Part shown: positions 27,208 to 36,241 of the stretch, in pieces
Layout of the letters: each line of letters begins with the position of its first letter
Numbering within the stretch: the first letter of the stretch is position 1
Source: Phycisphaerales bacterium Planc_01
Lineage (GTDB): Bacteria > Planctomycetota > Phycisphaerae > Sedimentisphaerales > Anaerobacaceae
Assembly (NCBI GenBank): GCA_001603075.1
Contig: LVBB01000016.1
Location: forward strand, 1-64,000
DNA length: 64,000 nt
Direction: 5' to 3'
Notes under the pieces: model-generated
What the model saw: the letters and a program-made list of their open reading frames with translations, nothing else
Databases searched by the model: none
Told to the model about the DNA's origin: nothing
Translations under genes and position numbers: made by a program

Positions 27208-27324
27208 ATGTCAACGAAGACGTTACCGATCTCTGTCCGGCCCGCCACGGGGCGAAGCTCACCTGCCGTGATGGTCGCATCATGTCACAAGAAGGCTCGG
27301 ACGCTGGACTGGTCTTTCTTCTAA
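27208..27324 (+). CDS. Small 38-residue protein with strong ribosome binding site
   Basis: AGAAAGGAGG lies seven bases before the ATG, one of the best ribosome sites in the window. The product starts MSTKTLPISVRPATGRSS and ends ARTLDWSFF. It is basic (several Arg and Lys, one Cys), has no membrane segment and has no family I recognise. It sits between the intrinsic terminator and the Rnk-like gene, 39 bases from the latter, so it may be co-expressed or be a translational leader. Confidence 0.4.
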   Translation: MSTKTLPISVRPATGRSSPAVMVASCHKKARTLDWSFF

Positions 27325-27363
27325 GGTTCGCCGGATTGCTTCCGGCTTGTAAGGACGAGGATC

Positions 27364-28062
27364 ATGACTTCAGAAACATTGCATGAGATCATTACAGAGG
27401 CCATCGCCGATCGGCCCAGAGACGGCCGACATTACTACCATCTGTGCTGGTGGGGCGAGCGGCTCCGCTGTCTGCCGACGCAGCACACGCAGGAGAAGCA
27501 CGAGATCTTCTTCATGGCCCAGGACGACGTCCTCGAGGCCGGGCTCTCGCAGCGACAGATCGACCTGATCGCAGAGCGCGTGCAGGCGTTCTGCAGCCGG
27601 CGGGGCATTCGGTTGACGCGGGCGCGGCAGAAGCCGAAGGCGAAGACGCCGGCCGCCGCAGAAAGAGAACTTCAGATCACGGACTTTGACATGTCCCGCC
27701 TGCAAGCCTTCTTGAACCAACTGGACGGCCACGACGCCTCCCGGCAGGCGGAGGCCGCCCAACTCCAGACGGTGCTGGCCAAGGCCAATGTCGTCCCCTC
27801 TCGCGACATTCCGGACGACGTGGTCACGTTGAACTCGAAGGTCCGCTTGCTGGACGACCGGAGCAACGAATCCATGGTCCTGTCGCTCGTCTTTCCGGCC
27901 GACGGCACCTCGGACGGCGACATGGAGGAGGCAAACGTCTCGGTGTTGAGTCCAATGGGCGCCTCGCTGCTCGGCCGTCACGTGGGCGAGCGGATCGAAA
28001 AAAGCATCCGCGTGGACGCGCTGCTGTATCAGCCGGAAGCCGCAGGCGATTACCACCTGTAG
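27364..28062 (+). CDS. Rnk/GreA-GreB C-terminal domain protein with an extra N-terminal domain
   Basis: The protein has 232 residues. From about residue 100 it matches the Rnk / GreA-GreB C-terminal family: ITDFDMSRLQAFLNQLD, then DVVTLNSKVRLLDD, MVLSLVFPADG, VSVLSPMGASLLGRHVGE and the ending LLYQPEAAGDYHL. Such proteins bind RNA polymerase near the secondary channel. Rnk itself lacks the catalytic coiled-coil tip, and so does this protein. Residues 1-95 (HYYHLCWWGERLRCL, FFMAQDDVLEAGLSQRQID) are an additional domain I do not recognise, making it longer than Rnk (about 135). AAGGACGAGG precedes the ATG. Confidence 0.8.
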   Translation: MTSETLHEIITEAIADRPRDGRHYYHLCWWGERLRCLPTQHTQEKHEIFFMAQDDVLEAGLSQRQIDLIAERVQAFCSRRGIRLTRARQKPKAKTPAAAERELQITDFDMSRLQAFLNQLDGHDASRQAEAAQLQTVLAKANVVPSRDIPDDVVTLNSKVRLLDDRSNESMVLSLVFPADGTSDGDMEEANVSVLSPMGASLLGRHVGERIEKSIRVDALLYQPEAAGDYHL

Positions 28063-28096
28063 CCGTCGCGGCCGATCGAACCACACCCGCAACCGC

Positions 28097-28129
28097 CCGG
28101 TCCGGCGCAGAAACCCTGTGCCGGACCGG
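28097..28129. terminator. Bidirectional terminator hairpin between convergent genes
   Basis: A 14-bp stem (28097-28110 with 28116-28129, one G-T wobble) closes a 5-nt loop, between the convergent Rnk-like and permease genes. No long T-run on either side. Confidence 0.65.
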
Positions 28130-28177
28130 CGTCTGCCGGTCTCGGGCGGCCCTTGCCCCCGGTCCGCCCCAACACGG

Positions 28178-29521
28178 TCAATACGTGTGGCCGTGGACCT
28201 TCGACGTGCGGAAGCCGAAAACGGCGATGACCACGAAGCAGATCAGCGGCAACACGAAAGACGCCCGCGTGCTTGACAGGGTCATGAAGCCCAGGTTGAA
28301 GGCATCCATGTCCATGATCCTGGCCTGGAGCGGCGGCATGACCGACCCGCCGCCGATGGCCATGATGAGCCCGGCCGCACCGAGCTTGGCGTCGTCCCCC
28401 AGTCCCTTCAAGGCAATTCCGTAGATCGTCGGGAACATCAGCGACATGCACGCCGAGACACCGATCAGGCAGTACAGGCCAAGCATCCCCCGGATGAAAA
28501 TCGTGCCCGCGACCAGCGTGCCGCCGGCGATCGCCAGTGTCATGAGCAACCCGCCCGGACTGACGTATCGCAGCAGAAACGTGCAGATGAACCGGCTGCT
28601 GACGAAGATGACCATCGCCACCATGTTGTAGCCTTGGGCCTTCTCTGCGGTCAGGCCCAGTTCGTTAACGCCGTATTGAATGATGAACGTCCAGACCATG
28701 ATCTGAACGCCGACGTAGAAGGTCTGCGCCACGACGCCTTCGAGATACTTGCGATTGCGAAACAGACGTTTGAGGGTCGGACCCACGTTCAGCGACGTGT
28801 CGTCTTCGCCCTTGCTGCGGGGCAGGCGGGCGACGGCAAAAACCACCAGGGCCACCAGCACCACCAGTCCAAGGGCCATATATGGGCCGATGATGATATC
28901 AAGATCGTGCTGCCGGATCGCGGCGAACTGCTCCGGCGAGGTCTGCTGGAGCGCACGCCGGGCCTCTTCACCGGTCGTGTCGAGCCGGGCCAGAATCAGG
29001 TTCTTGGCGACCAGCATTCCCGTGAGCGATCCGATCGGATTGAAAGCCTGGGCGAAGTTCAGACGCTGCGTGGCCGTCTCCTCCGGGCCCATGGCCAGGA
29101 CATACGGATTGGCGCTGGTTTCGAGGAAGGACAGGCCGCAGGTCATCACGAAATACGAGACCAGAAAGGCCCAGAAGGCCATCATCCAGCCCGACGGGAT
29201 GAACAGCAGACAGCCGGTGGCATACAGCCCCAGGCCCACGAGGATGCCCGTCTTGTAGCTGAACCGCTTGATGAACAGGGCGGCCGGGATCGCCATCACG
29301 CAATAGCCGCCATAGAAGGCGAACTGAACCAATGCGCTTTCCGTGTAGCTCAGCAGCAGGATGTTCTTGAACGCCGCCACCATCGGATTGGTGATGTCGT
29401 TGGCGAAGCCCCACATGGCGAAGAGACTGGTCACCAGAACGAAGGCCCAGAGAATCTTCGGCGGAATCACCGGCGGTTTCTGCGTTGCGCCCTTGAGGTC
29501 GTCAGGTGAGGTCTCTGCCAT
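28178..29521 (-). CDS. fucP: FucP-type sugar:H+ symporter (MFS), copy 1
   Basis: The 447-residue inner-membrane permease has about twelve hydrophobic helices. Family marks of the L-fucose permease group are AMWGFANDITNPMVAAF in helix 1, YGGYCVMAIPAALFIKRFSYKTG, and SFLETSANPYVLAMGP followed by RLNFAQAFNPIGSLTG. Members import fucose, glucose/galactose or related sugars with protons. The start is the ATG of MAETSPDDLKG, because the paralogue upstream has the same context (CAGGGCGCAACyATGGCAGA). An in-frame start 78 bases upstream is rejected. It shares an upstream sequence element with that paralogue. Confidence 0.88.
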   Translation of the reverse strand: MAETSPDDLKGATQKPPVIPPKILWAFVLVTSLFAMWGFANDITNPMVAAFKNILLLSYTESALVQFAFYGGYCVMAIPAALFIKRFSYKTGILVGLGLYATGCLLFIPSGWMMAFWAFLVSYFVMTCGLSFLETSANPYVLAMGPEETATQRLNFAQAFNPIGSLTGMLVAKNLILARLDTTGEEARRALQQTSPEQFAAIRQHDLDIIIGPYMALGLVVLVALVVFAVARLPRSKGEDDTSLNVGPTLKRLFRNRKYLEGVVAQTFYVGVQIMVWTFIIQYGVNELGLTAEKAQGYNMVAMVIFVSSRFICTFLLRYVSPGGLLMTLAIAGGTLVAGTIFIRGMLGLYCLIGVSACMSLMFPTIYGIALKGLGDDAKLGAAGLIMAIGGGSVMPPLQARIMDMDAFNLGFMTLSSTRASFVLPLICFVVIAVFGFRTSKVHGHTY

Positions 29522-29594
29522 TGGTTGCGCCCTGTATTGAGATGAATCCTTCCGTTCTGTTCCGGCCCGGTCACGATACGAGCCCACAAAGATC

Positions 29595-29628
29595 GCCATA
29601 GAATGGCGGCCCGGGGCACGAACGTCAA
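29595..29628 (-). promoter_or_regulatory. Conserved upstream element of permease copy 1
   Basis: On the minus strand TTGACG and TATGGC are separated by 22 bp, exactly as at 31212-31245 upstream of the second permease (TTGACG-22-TATAGC). The sequence just downstream is also similar. This could be a long-spaced, activator-dependent promoter or an operator. Confidence 0.4.
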
Positions 29629-29640
29629 GGGGCGATCGGC

Positions 29641-31125
29641 TCAGCCGCGGGCTTCGGCCACAGGCTGGCGATGCTGGTGGATTCTACAAATGACGGCCCC
29701 GTAGAATCCCACGATGAGAAACGCGATGGCAGGAACCCAGTAGGCCACCTTGATGCTGCCAAACCCGTCCGAGACAGCGCCCTGAATCTGCGTCAGCACC
29801 GCCGCCCCGGCGATGGCCATCACCATGCCCGAGCCCCCCACCTTCGTGTCTTCCCCCAGCCCGGCGATGCCCAGGCCATAGATGGTCGGGAACATCAGCG
29901 ACATGCAGAAGGAAATCATCATCAGGGCATAGATGCCAACGAAACCGGTCGCATAGATCGTGATCAGACAGCAGGCTGCGGCGATGGCGGACAAGGCAGT
30001 CAGGAGGTTCCGAGGCTTGACGAAGTCCATGACGAGCGTACAGGTGAAGCGACCGATCACGAACAGAATCAGCGACATAATGTAATACGTTCCCCCGGCC
30101 TGCTCGGCCGTTCGTGGGAGCAGGGCATCGAGCCCGACCCATTCGCAGAGGTTGTAGAACCCGGCCGCAATCGGCTCCAAACTGCGCAACTTCGCGATGA
30201 TGACCTCGGGCGCAGCGCCGTCTCCCAGGCTCGCGACGACCGCATCGAGGTCCATCTGGATCAGGACATATCGGATGATGTAGGACCATACCGCAATCTG
30301 CGCGCCGACGTAGAAGAACTGGGCGATGACGCCCCAAACATAATTCTTGTTCCCGAAGAGCCGACCAAACGTGTTCTTCAGGTCCAGCCGCTTGTCATCC
30401 TCTTTGAGGTTGGGCATCTTCGTCAGGTAGATCGCCAGGAACAGACCCGCCATGACCAATCCCATGACGAAGTAGGTCATGGTGACGGCGTGCAACTCTC
30501 CCCTCTGAATCGCCGCCAGTTCTTCCTGAGGAAGCGCCTGCCTCTGCTCGGCCGTCAGGACGTTGAGTTGAGAGAGCACGAAGACCTGGCTCACGACCAC
30601 ACCGGTGATCGCACCGAACGGATTGAACGACTGAGCGAAGTTCAGACGTTGCGTGGCGGTCAGTTCCGAGCCGATCGCGCACACGTAGGAATTGGTGGCG
30701 GTCTCGAGAACCGAGAGTCCCGCGAAGAGGATCACCAGGGACACCAGAAACAGCATGAAACACAGATACATGCTCAGCCCGGCGGCCAGACCGGCCGGAT
30801 AGATCAACATCGCACCGCCGGCGAACAGCCCAAGCCCAAGAAGCACGCCGGACTTGTAGGTGTATCTCTTGATAAACATGGCCCCGGGCAGGGCGAAGCA
30901 GCCGTAACCAAAGAAGTAGCAGGCCACCTGTATCCACGCCGTCCTCGAATCCGACAGGCTCATGATTCGCTTGAACGCCGCCAGCATGGTGTCGGTCATG
31001 TTGTTGGGTATCGCCCACGCCAGGAACAGCGAGCTCAGCAGGATAAATGGCCATACAATTCCATGCGGAATCACGCGCGCTTTCCGCGTCGAACCGCCCA
31101 CGCTGGGAGAAGACGTTTCTGCCAT
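29641..31125 (-). CDS. FucP-type sugar:H+ symporter (MFS), copy 2
   Basis: The 494-residue paralogue of the downstream permease has about twelve helices and the same landmarks: FLAWAIPNNMTDTMLAAFKR, YFFGYGCFALPGAMFIKRYT, LSVLETATNSYVCAIGSE and RLNFAQSFNPFGAITGVV. The central loop between helices 6 and 7 is longer than in copy 1 (about residues 200-250), and another insertion with EVIIAKLRSLEPIAAG lies before helix 9. The start is ATG of MAETSSPSVGG. The two permeases are tandem and each has its own upstream element, so they are probably co-regulated rather than strictly one operon. The substrate is likely a deoxy- or aldose sugar. Confidence 0.87.
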   Translation of the reverse strand: MAETSSPSVGGSTRKARVIPHGIVWPFILLSSLFLAWAIPNNMTDTMLAAFKRIMSLSDSRTAWIQVACYFFGYGCFALPGAMFIKRYTYKSGVLLGLGLFAGGAMLIYPAGLAAGLSMYLCFMLFLVSLVILFAGLSVLETATNSYVCAIGSELTATQRLNFAQSFNPFGAITGVVVSQVFVLSQLNVLTAEQRQALPQEELAAIQRGELHAVTMTYFVMGLVMAGLFLAIYLTKMPNLKEDDKRLDLKNTFGRLFGNKNYVWGVIAQFFYVGAQIAVWSYIIRYVLIQMDLDAVVASLGDGAAPEVIIAKLRSLEPIAAGFYNLCEWVGLDALLPRTAEQAGGTYYIMSLILFVIGRFTCTLVMDFVKPRNLLTALSAIAAACCLITIYATGFVGIYALMMISFCMSLMFPTIYGLGIAGLGEDTKVGGSGMVMAIAGAAVLTQIQGAVSDGFGSIKVAYWVPAIAFLIVGFYGAVICRIHQHRQPVAEARG

Positions 31126-31211
31126 AGTTGCGCCCTGTGTGTAGAGGAACACTTCCCTTTCTGTCCGAGCGCTCCCGACTCGAACGGCATCGGGACCGGC
31201 TCACGATGAAC

Positions 31212-31245
31212 GCTATAGGATGACGTCGCGTGCCGCCAGCGTCAA
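31212..31245 (-). promoter_or_regulatory. Conserved upstream element of permease copy 2
   Basis: TTGACG-22-TATAGC on the minus strand, matching the element at 29595-29628 in boxes and spacing. Confidence 0.4.
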
Positions 31246-31296
31246 GGTTCTTTGGCTTCACGAACCATTATTCTGTCGCGACGGCGGGTGACAGAG

Positions 31297-31324
31297 TTGA
31301 CGGCCCGGCCGCAGGCGATACGAT
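31297..31324 (+). promoter_or_regulatory. Sigma70-type promoter for the TIM-barrel/DUF1080 gene
   Basis: TTGACG (31297-31302), a 16-bp spacer and TACGAT (31319-31324), about 70 bases before the start codon. Confidence 0.5.
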
Positions 31325-31394
31325 GGAAGCCCAAGACGCCGGGTCAGACAGAACCGGACAATATCGAGTTCACACACGATAAGGAGAGTCTGCC

Positions 31395-32852
31395 ATGCCG
31401 CGATCCGTTTCACGAAGAGAATTCCTGGGTGCCGGGGCCGTCGGCCTGTTGTCGGTCAAGGGTCTGCCCTCTTCGGCCGCCCTTGCCGCCTCCGCGCCGC
31501 AGAGCGAGTTGCCCTTCAAGATATCTCTGGCCCAGTGGTCGCTGAACCAGGGCCTGTTCGGCCGGGCCGAGCCGAAGATCGACAACCTCGATTTCGCCCG
31601 CATCGCGCGCGAGCTGGGCATCGATGGGCTCGAATACGTCAACCAGTTCTTCATGGACAAGGCCAGGGACCGCAGCTATCTGGCCGAGATGAAGAAACGC
31701 GCCGACGACTACGGCTGCGAATCGGTCCTGATCATGTGCGACAACGAGGGCAACCTCGGCGATCCCGACGAGGCGAAGCGCCTCCAGGCCGTCGAGAACC
31801 ATGTCAAATGGCTCGAAGCCGCCAAATTTCTCGGATGTCACTCCATCCGGGTCAACGCCTACTCGCAGGGCAGCTTCGAAGAGCAGCAGAAGCTCGTCGC
31901 CGACGGCTTGGGTCGGCTCTGCCGGCGCGGCGCCGAATACGGGCTCAACGTGGTCGTCGAGAATCACGGCGGCCTGTCCTCCAACGGCAAGTGGCTCGCC
32001 GGCGTGATGGAACTCGTGGACCTGCCCAACTGCGGGACGCTGCCGGACTTCGGCAACTTCGGCGACTACGATCGCTACCTCGGCGTCGAGGAACTCATGC
32101 CCTACGCCAAGGGCGTCAGCGCCAAGGCGACGCAGTTCGACGACCAGGGCAACGACCCGAACACCGATTTCTTCCGCATGATGCGCATCGTCCGCGACGC
32201 CGGCTATCGGGGCTACGTCGGCATCGAGTCCGGCGGCCGCCGGATGACCGAGATCGAGGCCGTCCAGGCGACCCGACGCTTGCTCCAGCGGGTCTTCGAC
32301 CAGCAGCGGCGTACGGAGCCCATCTTCAACGGCGTCGATCTCGACGGCTGGACGAAGATCGCCGGCGGGCAGTGGACCGTCGAGGATGGTGCGCTCGTCG
32401 GCCGCAACGGACAGGACTGGACCACCGATCCGGGGAAGACCGGCTCGTGGCTGCAATACAAATGGCCCGTCCGCGACTTCCGGCTGGAGCTGCAATACAA
32501 CATGAGCGAACGAGGCAACAGCGGCGTCTTCTTCCGCTCGGCAACGGAGAAGAACCCCGCCTTCACCGGCTATGAGATGCAGATCACCAATTACAGCGGC
32601 ACGCCGAACAAGGGCGGTTCGCCCGGCGCCCTGTACGACGTGATCGCGCCGAGCCGGCACGCTGCACGACCGGCCGGCCAGTGGAACGCCGTCACCATCA
32701 CCGCCCAGGGCCCGCGCATCGCCATCGACATGAATGGCCAGCGGATCGTGGATGCCGAGTTGGACCGGTCGATGCACGGCTACATCGGCCTGCAAAACCA
32801 CGACGACCGAACCACTATCCGATTCCGCAACATCCGCCTGGAGGTGCTGTAA
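31395..32852 (+). CDS. Tat-exported sugar isomerase/epimerase-like TIM barrel fused to DUF1080
   Basis: The protein has 485 residues and an AAGGAG site. A Tat signal ([16 protein letters not shown]) leads a xylose-isomerase-like TIM barrel (about 40-300). Visible positions are [51 protein letters not shown] and [16 protein letters not shown]. The Glu, His and Asp residues at strand ends fit metal-dependent sugar epimerases. Residues about 308-485 form a DUF1080 (LamG-like) domain ([58 protein letters not shown]). DUF1080 is linked to 3-keto-glycoside hydrolysis and carbohydrate binding. Together with the divergent permeases this suggests periplasmic sugar processing followed by uptake. Confidence 0.83.
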   Translation: MPRSVSRREFLGAGAVGLLSVKGLPSSAALAASAPQSELPFKISLAQWSLNQGLFGRAEPKIDNLDFARIARELGIDGLEYVNQFFMDKARDRSYLAEMKKRADDYGCESVLIMCDNEGNLGDPDEAKRLQAVENHVKWLEAAKFLGCHSIRVNAYSQGSFEEQQKLVADGLGRLCRRGAEYGLNVVVENHGGLSSNGKWLAGVMELVDLPNCGTLPDFGNFGDYDRYLGVEELMPYAKGVSAKATQFDDQGNDPNTDFFRMMRIVRDAGYRGYVGIESGGRRMTEIEAVQATRRLLQRVFDQQRRTEPIFNGVDLDGWTKIAGGQWTVEDGALVGRNGQDWTTDPGKTGSWLQYKWPVRDFRLELQYNMSERGNSGVFFRSATEKNPAFTGYEMQITNYSGTPNKGGSPGALYDVIAPSRHAARPAGQWNAVTITAQGPRIAIDMNGQRIVDAELDRSMHGYIGLQNHDDRTTIRFRNIRLEVL

Positions 32853-32854
32853 CA

Positions 32855-32881
32855 CGGGGGCGAATCTCCATTCGTCCGCGC
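32855..32881. repeat. Dispersed GGCGAAT-n4-ATTCGCC palindrome, copy A
   Basis: The core is GGGGGCGAATCTCCATTCG, two bases after the stop codon of the TIM-barrel/DUF1080 gene. It is the most diverged of four copies found between 32.8 and 38.1 kb. Confidence 0.6.
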
Positions 32882-32901
32882 ATCGGGCCTTGCTGTGACT
32901 C

Positions 32902-32930
32902 TTGAATTGCGGCCTTCTTCCTGCTATACT
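32902..32930 (+). promoter_or_regulatory. Sigma70-type promoter for the second GLUG gene
   Basis: TTGAAT (32902-32907), a 17-bp spacer and TATACT (32925-32930), 84 bases before the start at 33015. Confidence 0.65.
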
Positions 32931-33014
32931 GAGGTGTAGTGGCCGGAGGTGTATGGGCGAGCCGGCCGAATGTGGGCTTGGTCCGGGTTCGGGCCGAGAG
33001 GAGGACGACAACAC

Positions 33015-35933
33015 ATGGGAGCGAGTAAGAGACCCAAGCTTGCGTGGGCGCTTGTGCTGTTCGGCACATCGTTTCTCGTTGCGCCGGTCCAGGCCGATGA
33101 GGGCGTCATCCGGACAGGTTGTTATGTGTTTGCGTCCGAGCGGGGCACGATCGTGCAGACGGGCGGCTTTGCCGGCGTCCGCTGGACGTATGCCGTCGAG
33201 GGTCGGTTCTGCCTGATCGTCGATCCCGACGCGGCTACCGCCCGCTTCGAACGCATCGACGCCAACGCCATCGATGTGAGCGAGCCGGAGCGAACGCTCG
33301 ACCCGAACATGGTCTTCAACCTGACGGCCCTGGCCGGCGACGTCGCGGGCGAGACAATCGAGTTTGCCGGCCAGACCGACGACGGCAGCAGCGTCCATCT
33401 GACGCTCGCATTCGCAGACCACACCGTCCACCTGACCGGCCAAACCACCCCGCCGCCCAACAGCGCCGACTTCTTCCTCTTCAGTATCGACGCCCTCGCC
33501 ACCCGCAAATACGCCGGCGGCACCGGCGACCCCAACACCCCCTACCTCATCGCCACCGCCGAGCAAATGAACGCCATCGGCACCCACCCTGACGACTGGG
33601 ACAAGCACTTCCAACTCACCGCCGACATCGACCTGTCCGCCCTCGACGGCAAAGACGGCCGACCCGCATTCAACATCATCGCACCGGACGTCAACACGGA
33701 AGATTGGGACTTCCGAGACACCCCTTTCGCCGGAGTCTTTGATGGTGGCGGCCACACCATCGCCCATCTGAATTGGTCCAGTTCCGGCACCCACTACGTG
33801 GGCCTGTTTGGCTGTGTGTCCGGCGCCAATGCGGAAATCAGAAACCTCGGGTTGATCGATCCGAACATCAGCGGTGGCTCGAACGTCGGCGCACTGGTCG
33901 GATACGCCAGACAGGGGACTATTCGCAACTGCTTCGTGGAGGGCGGTCGCATATCCGGCGGTTCACACATTGGCGGCCTTGCTGGTGAGGCCAAGTTGAC
34001 CGCGATTACACATTGCCACACAGATACCGAGGTCAATGGTAGCTGGTATGTAGGCGGTCTGCTTGGCGACAATTCCGGTAGCGTCGAACACTCCTATTCC
34101 CTCAGTGACGTGAGCGGCTATTGTCACGTCGGCGGTCTGGTCGGATACAGCCAAATCGTGTACGCAAGGCGCAGCTCGACGGGACAGACCACATGGCACG
34201 GCGGGATCATCAGTGATTGCCACGCTGCAGGGCGTGTATCGGGAGATGAAGGTATCGGCGGCCTGGTAGGAGGTCTCTATGGGGGCACCGTGACGCACTC
34301 GTATGCGACGGCCTCTGTAGTCGGAGACTACCGGGTTGGTGGACTCGTCGGGATGAACAGCAGCGAGATCACAAGCTGCTACGCGGTGAGCGACGTGACG
34401 GGAAACGATACGACCGGCGGATTGGTCGGGGGGAACTGGCAAAAGATCGCCAACTCCTACGCCACGGGAGCCGTCATCGGCACCGAGCGCGTTGGAGGAC
34501 TGGTCGGGTACAGCATAGGAGGCATTCGGAACTGCTACTCCATTGGAGTCGTCTCCGGCGACCTTCAGACGGGCGGGCTCGTGGGCGCGGGCCGGTCGTA
34601 TTACTACGGCATCTTCGGCGCCTACTGGGACATCGAAACCAGCGGCCAAGTGACCAGTGCCCTGGGAATCGGCAAGACCACCGCCCAGATGCAGCTGGCG
34701 GAGACGTATGCCGGTTGGGGCGGATGCGGCGACGAGGGGATATGGACACTCGACGAGGGCAACGACTATCCAAGACTGTCCTGGGAACAGCAGACCGGAG
34801 AACCAATGGGACCGGCGAGCCTCTCTGATCACCTCGCGGGGGCAGGAACCGTGGACGATCCCTATCTGATCTACACGGCCGAGGAGTTGAACGCAGTCGG
34901 TGTATTTCCCTGTGAATGGGGTCGTCACTTCCGGTTGATGGCGGACGTCGACTTGTCTACAGGTGCACGCGACGGGTTCAACATGATCGGAGATTACGAC
35001 ACGCCATTTACGGGTGTCTTCGACGGCAACGGTCATACGATTTCCAGCTTCTCATACCGGACCTCCACGAGATACGACGTCGGATTGTTTGGTCTGGTAG
35101 ATGATCCCAACGCGATCATAACTGGTGTTGGAATGGTCGATCCGAACATCGATGCCGGAACTGGGTGGAGCGTGGGTTCGCTCGTCGGGATGTTGCAGGC
35201 AGGAACCGTCTCGCACTGCTATGTCAGGGGCGGCCGCGTCCTTGGCAGCTCCCACGTGGGTGGACTGGTGGGGCGAAATGGAGGCACGATTAGCCAATGC
35301 GATGCGGCTGCCGACGTCACAGGTGCAGACTCGGTTGGCGGCATCGCGGGCAGCAGCATCGGCACGCTGACCGAGTGCCGCTCCATGTGCAATGTCACCG
35401 GCGGGGATCACGTGGGCATCCTGGTGGGCTGCAACGGAAACGAGCACGACCGGAAGGATGGAATCATTACCAGTAGCAGTGCGAATGGCACCGTGGTCGG
35501 TGACACATGTGTCGGCGGCTTGGCGGGATTCAGCATCGGCACCGTCGTCAACTGCTACGCGCACGGCACAGTGACCGGAAATGAGCGCGTGGGCGGATTG
35601 GTGGGCTATCGGCAGAAGGGAACGATCTCCAACTGCTATTCAACGACCGCCGTTGCGGCAGACAAGCGTGCGGGCGGTCTCGTCGGGCTCAACACCGGCG
35701 GCATAATAGGCGCCTTCGCCTCCTTTTGGGACGTCGAGACCAGTGGATGGACAACCAGCCCGGTTGGGACGGGATTGACGACGGCGCAGATGCAGACGGC
35801 GGCGACGTATTTGGATGCGGGATGGGATTTCGTGGGGGAGACGGACAACGGGACCGACGACATCTGGTGGATTCTCGAAGGGCAGGACTACCCACGGCTG
35901 TGGTGGGAAAGGGACGACGAAGCGTCCCTGTAA
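33015..35933 (+). CDS. Secreted GLUG-repeat protein 2
   Basis: The protein has 972 residues. The start was chosen for the GAGGAGG upstream and the signal peptide that follows (AWALVLFGTSFLVAPVQA). Residues about 25-160 are a beta-rich domain (GCYVFASERGTIVQTGGFAG) seen in related planctomycete proteins. Two large blocks follow, each opening like GTGDPNTPYLIATAEQMNAI and HFQLTADIDLSALDG, and each carrying about ten GLUG motifs (VGGLVGYS, CYAxGxVTGxExV). The C-terminus (DIWWILEGQDYPRLWWERDD) matches that of the GLUG protein at 14471-17215. Probably an extracellular adhesive or structural protein. No enzyme motif or anchor is visible. Confidence 0.85.
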   Translation: MGASKRPKLAWALVLFGTSFLVAPVQADEGVIRTGCYVFASERGTIVQTGGFAGVRWTYAVEGRFCLIVDPDAATARFERIDANAIDVSEPERTLDPNMVFNLTALAGDVAGETIEFAGQTDDGSSVHLTLAFADHTVHLTGQTTPPPNSADFFLFSIDALATRKYAGGTGDPNTPYLIATAEQMNAIGTHPDDWDKHFQLTADIDLSALDGKDGRPAFNIIAPDVNTEDWDFRDTPFAGVFDGGGHTIAHLNWSSSGTHYVGLFGCVSGANAEIRNLGLIDPNISGGSNVGALVGYARQGTIRNCFVEGGRISGGSHIGGLAGEAKLTAITHCHTDTEVNGSWYVGGLLGDNSGSVEHSYSLSDVSGYCHVGGLVGYSQIVYARRSSTGQTTWHGGIISDCHAAGRVSGDEGIGGLVGGLYGGTVTHSYATASVVGDYRVGGLVGMNSSEITSCYAVSDVTGNDTTGGLVGGNWQKIANSYATGAVIGTERVGGLVGYSIGGIRNCYSIGVVSGDLQTGGLVGAGRSYYYGIFGAYWDIETSGQVTSALGIGKTTAQMQLAETYAGWGGCGDEGIWTLDEGNDYPRLSWEQQTGEPMGPASLSDHLAGAGTVDDPYLIYTAEELNAVGVFPCEWGRHFRLMADVDLSTGARDGFNMIGDYDTPFTGVFDGNGHTISSFSYRTSTRYDVGLFGLVDDPNAIITGVGMVDPNIDAGTGWSVGSLVGMLQAGTVSHCYVRGGRVLGSSHVGGLVGRNGGTISQCDAAADVTGADSVGGIAGSSIGTLTECRSMCNVTGGDHVGILVGCNGNEHDRKDGIITSSSANGTVVGDTCVGGLAGFSIGTVVNCYAHGTVTGNERVGGLVGYRQKGTISNCYSTTAVAADKRAGGLVGLNTGGIIGAFASFWDVETSGWTTSPVGTGLTTAQMQTAATYLDAGWDFVGETDNGTDDIWWILEGQDYPRLWWERDDEASL

Positions 35934-36241
35934 ATCAAACATCAAATATCGAAGAGCAAAATTGCAGAGAAAACACCAAAGAGGCTTGTACCACTCGCGC
36001 TTGACCTGCTGCCCCGGAGAGCATGTCCGGCAAGAGCGTCTCCTCATCGGTGAGGCGGAGCCCATTTTGGGTCTTGATGTGTCGTTTTGATCTTTGCGAT
36101 CTTATTTTTGATTTCTCCCTCAAGTGCAAAACCACAGGGACAGTCAAATGGCAAACAGCAAAGATCGAAATTGTGGAATCCGCCTTCGGCGGATGACTTC
36201 CTCCGTCTTGCATTTTGCACTTTGCCCTTTGATCTTCGCGC
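35934..36241. other. AT-rich, low-complexity intergenic region
   Basis: About 300 bases clearly richer in A and T than the neighbours, made of word-like repeats (ATCAAACATCAAATATCGAA, TTTTGATCTTTGCGATC, TTTTGCACTTTGCCCTTTG). A 7-bp perfect hairpin ATCCGCC-TTC-GGCGGAT lies at 36178-36194. No promoter or coding frame convinces me. It looks like remains of short dispersed repeats. Confidence 0.5.

Noticed and set aside
31205-31250. Sigma54 promoter before the second permease
   Set aside because: The required GG and GC dinucleotides at -24/-12 spacing are not present in a TGGCAC-n5-TTGC context.
36178-36194. Hairpin ATCCGCC-TTC-GGCGGAT as a terminator
   Set aside because: It has a short stem, no T-run, and lies about 245 bases after the nearest stop codon; kept only as part of the intergenic description.
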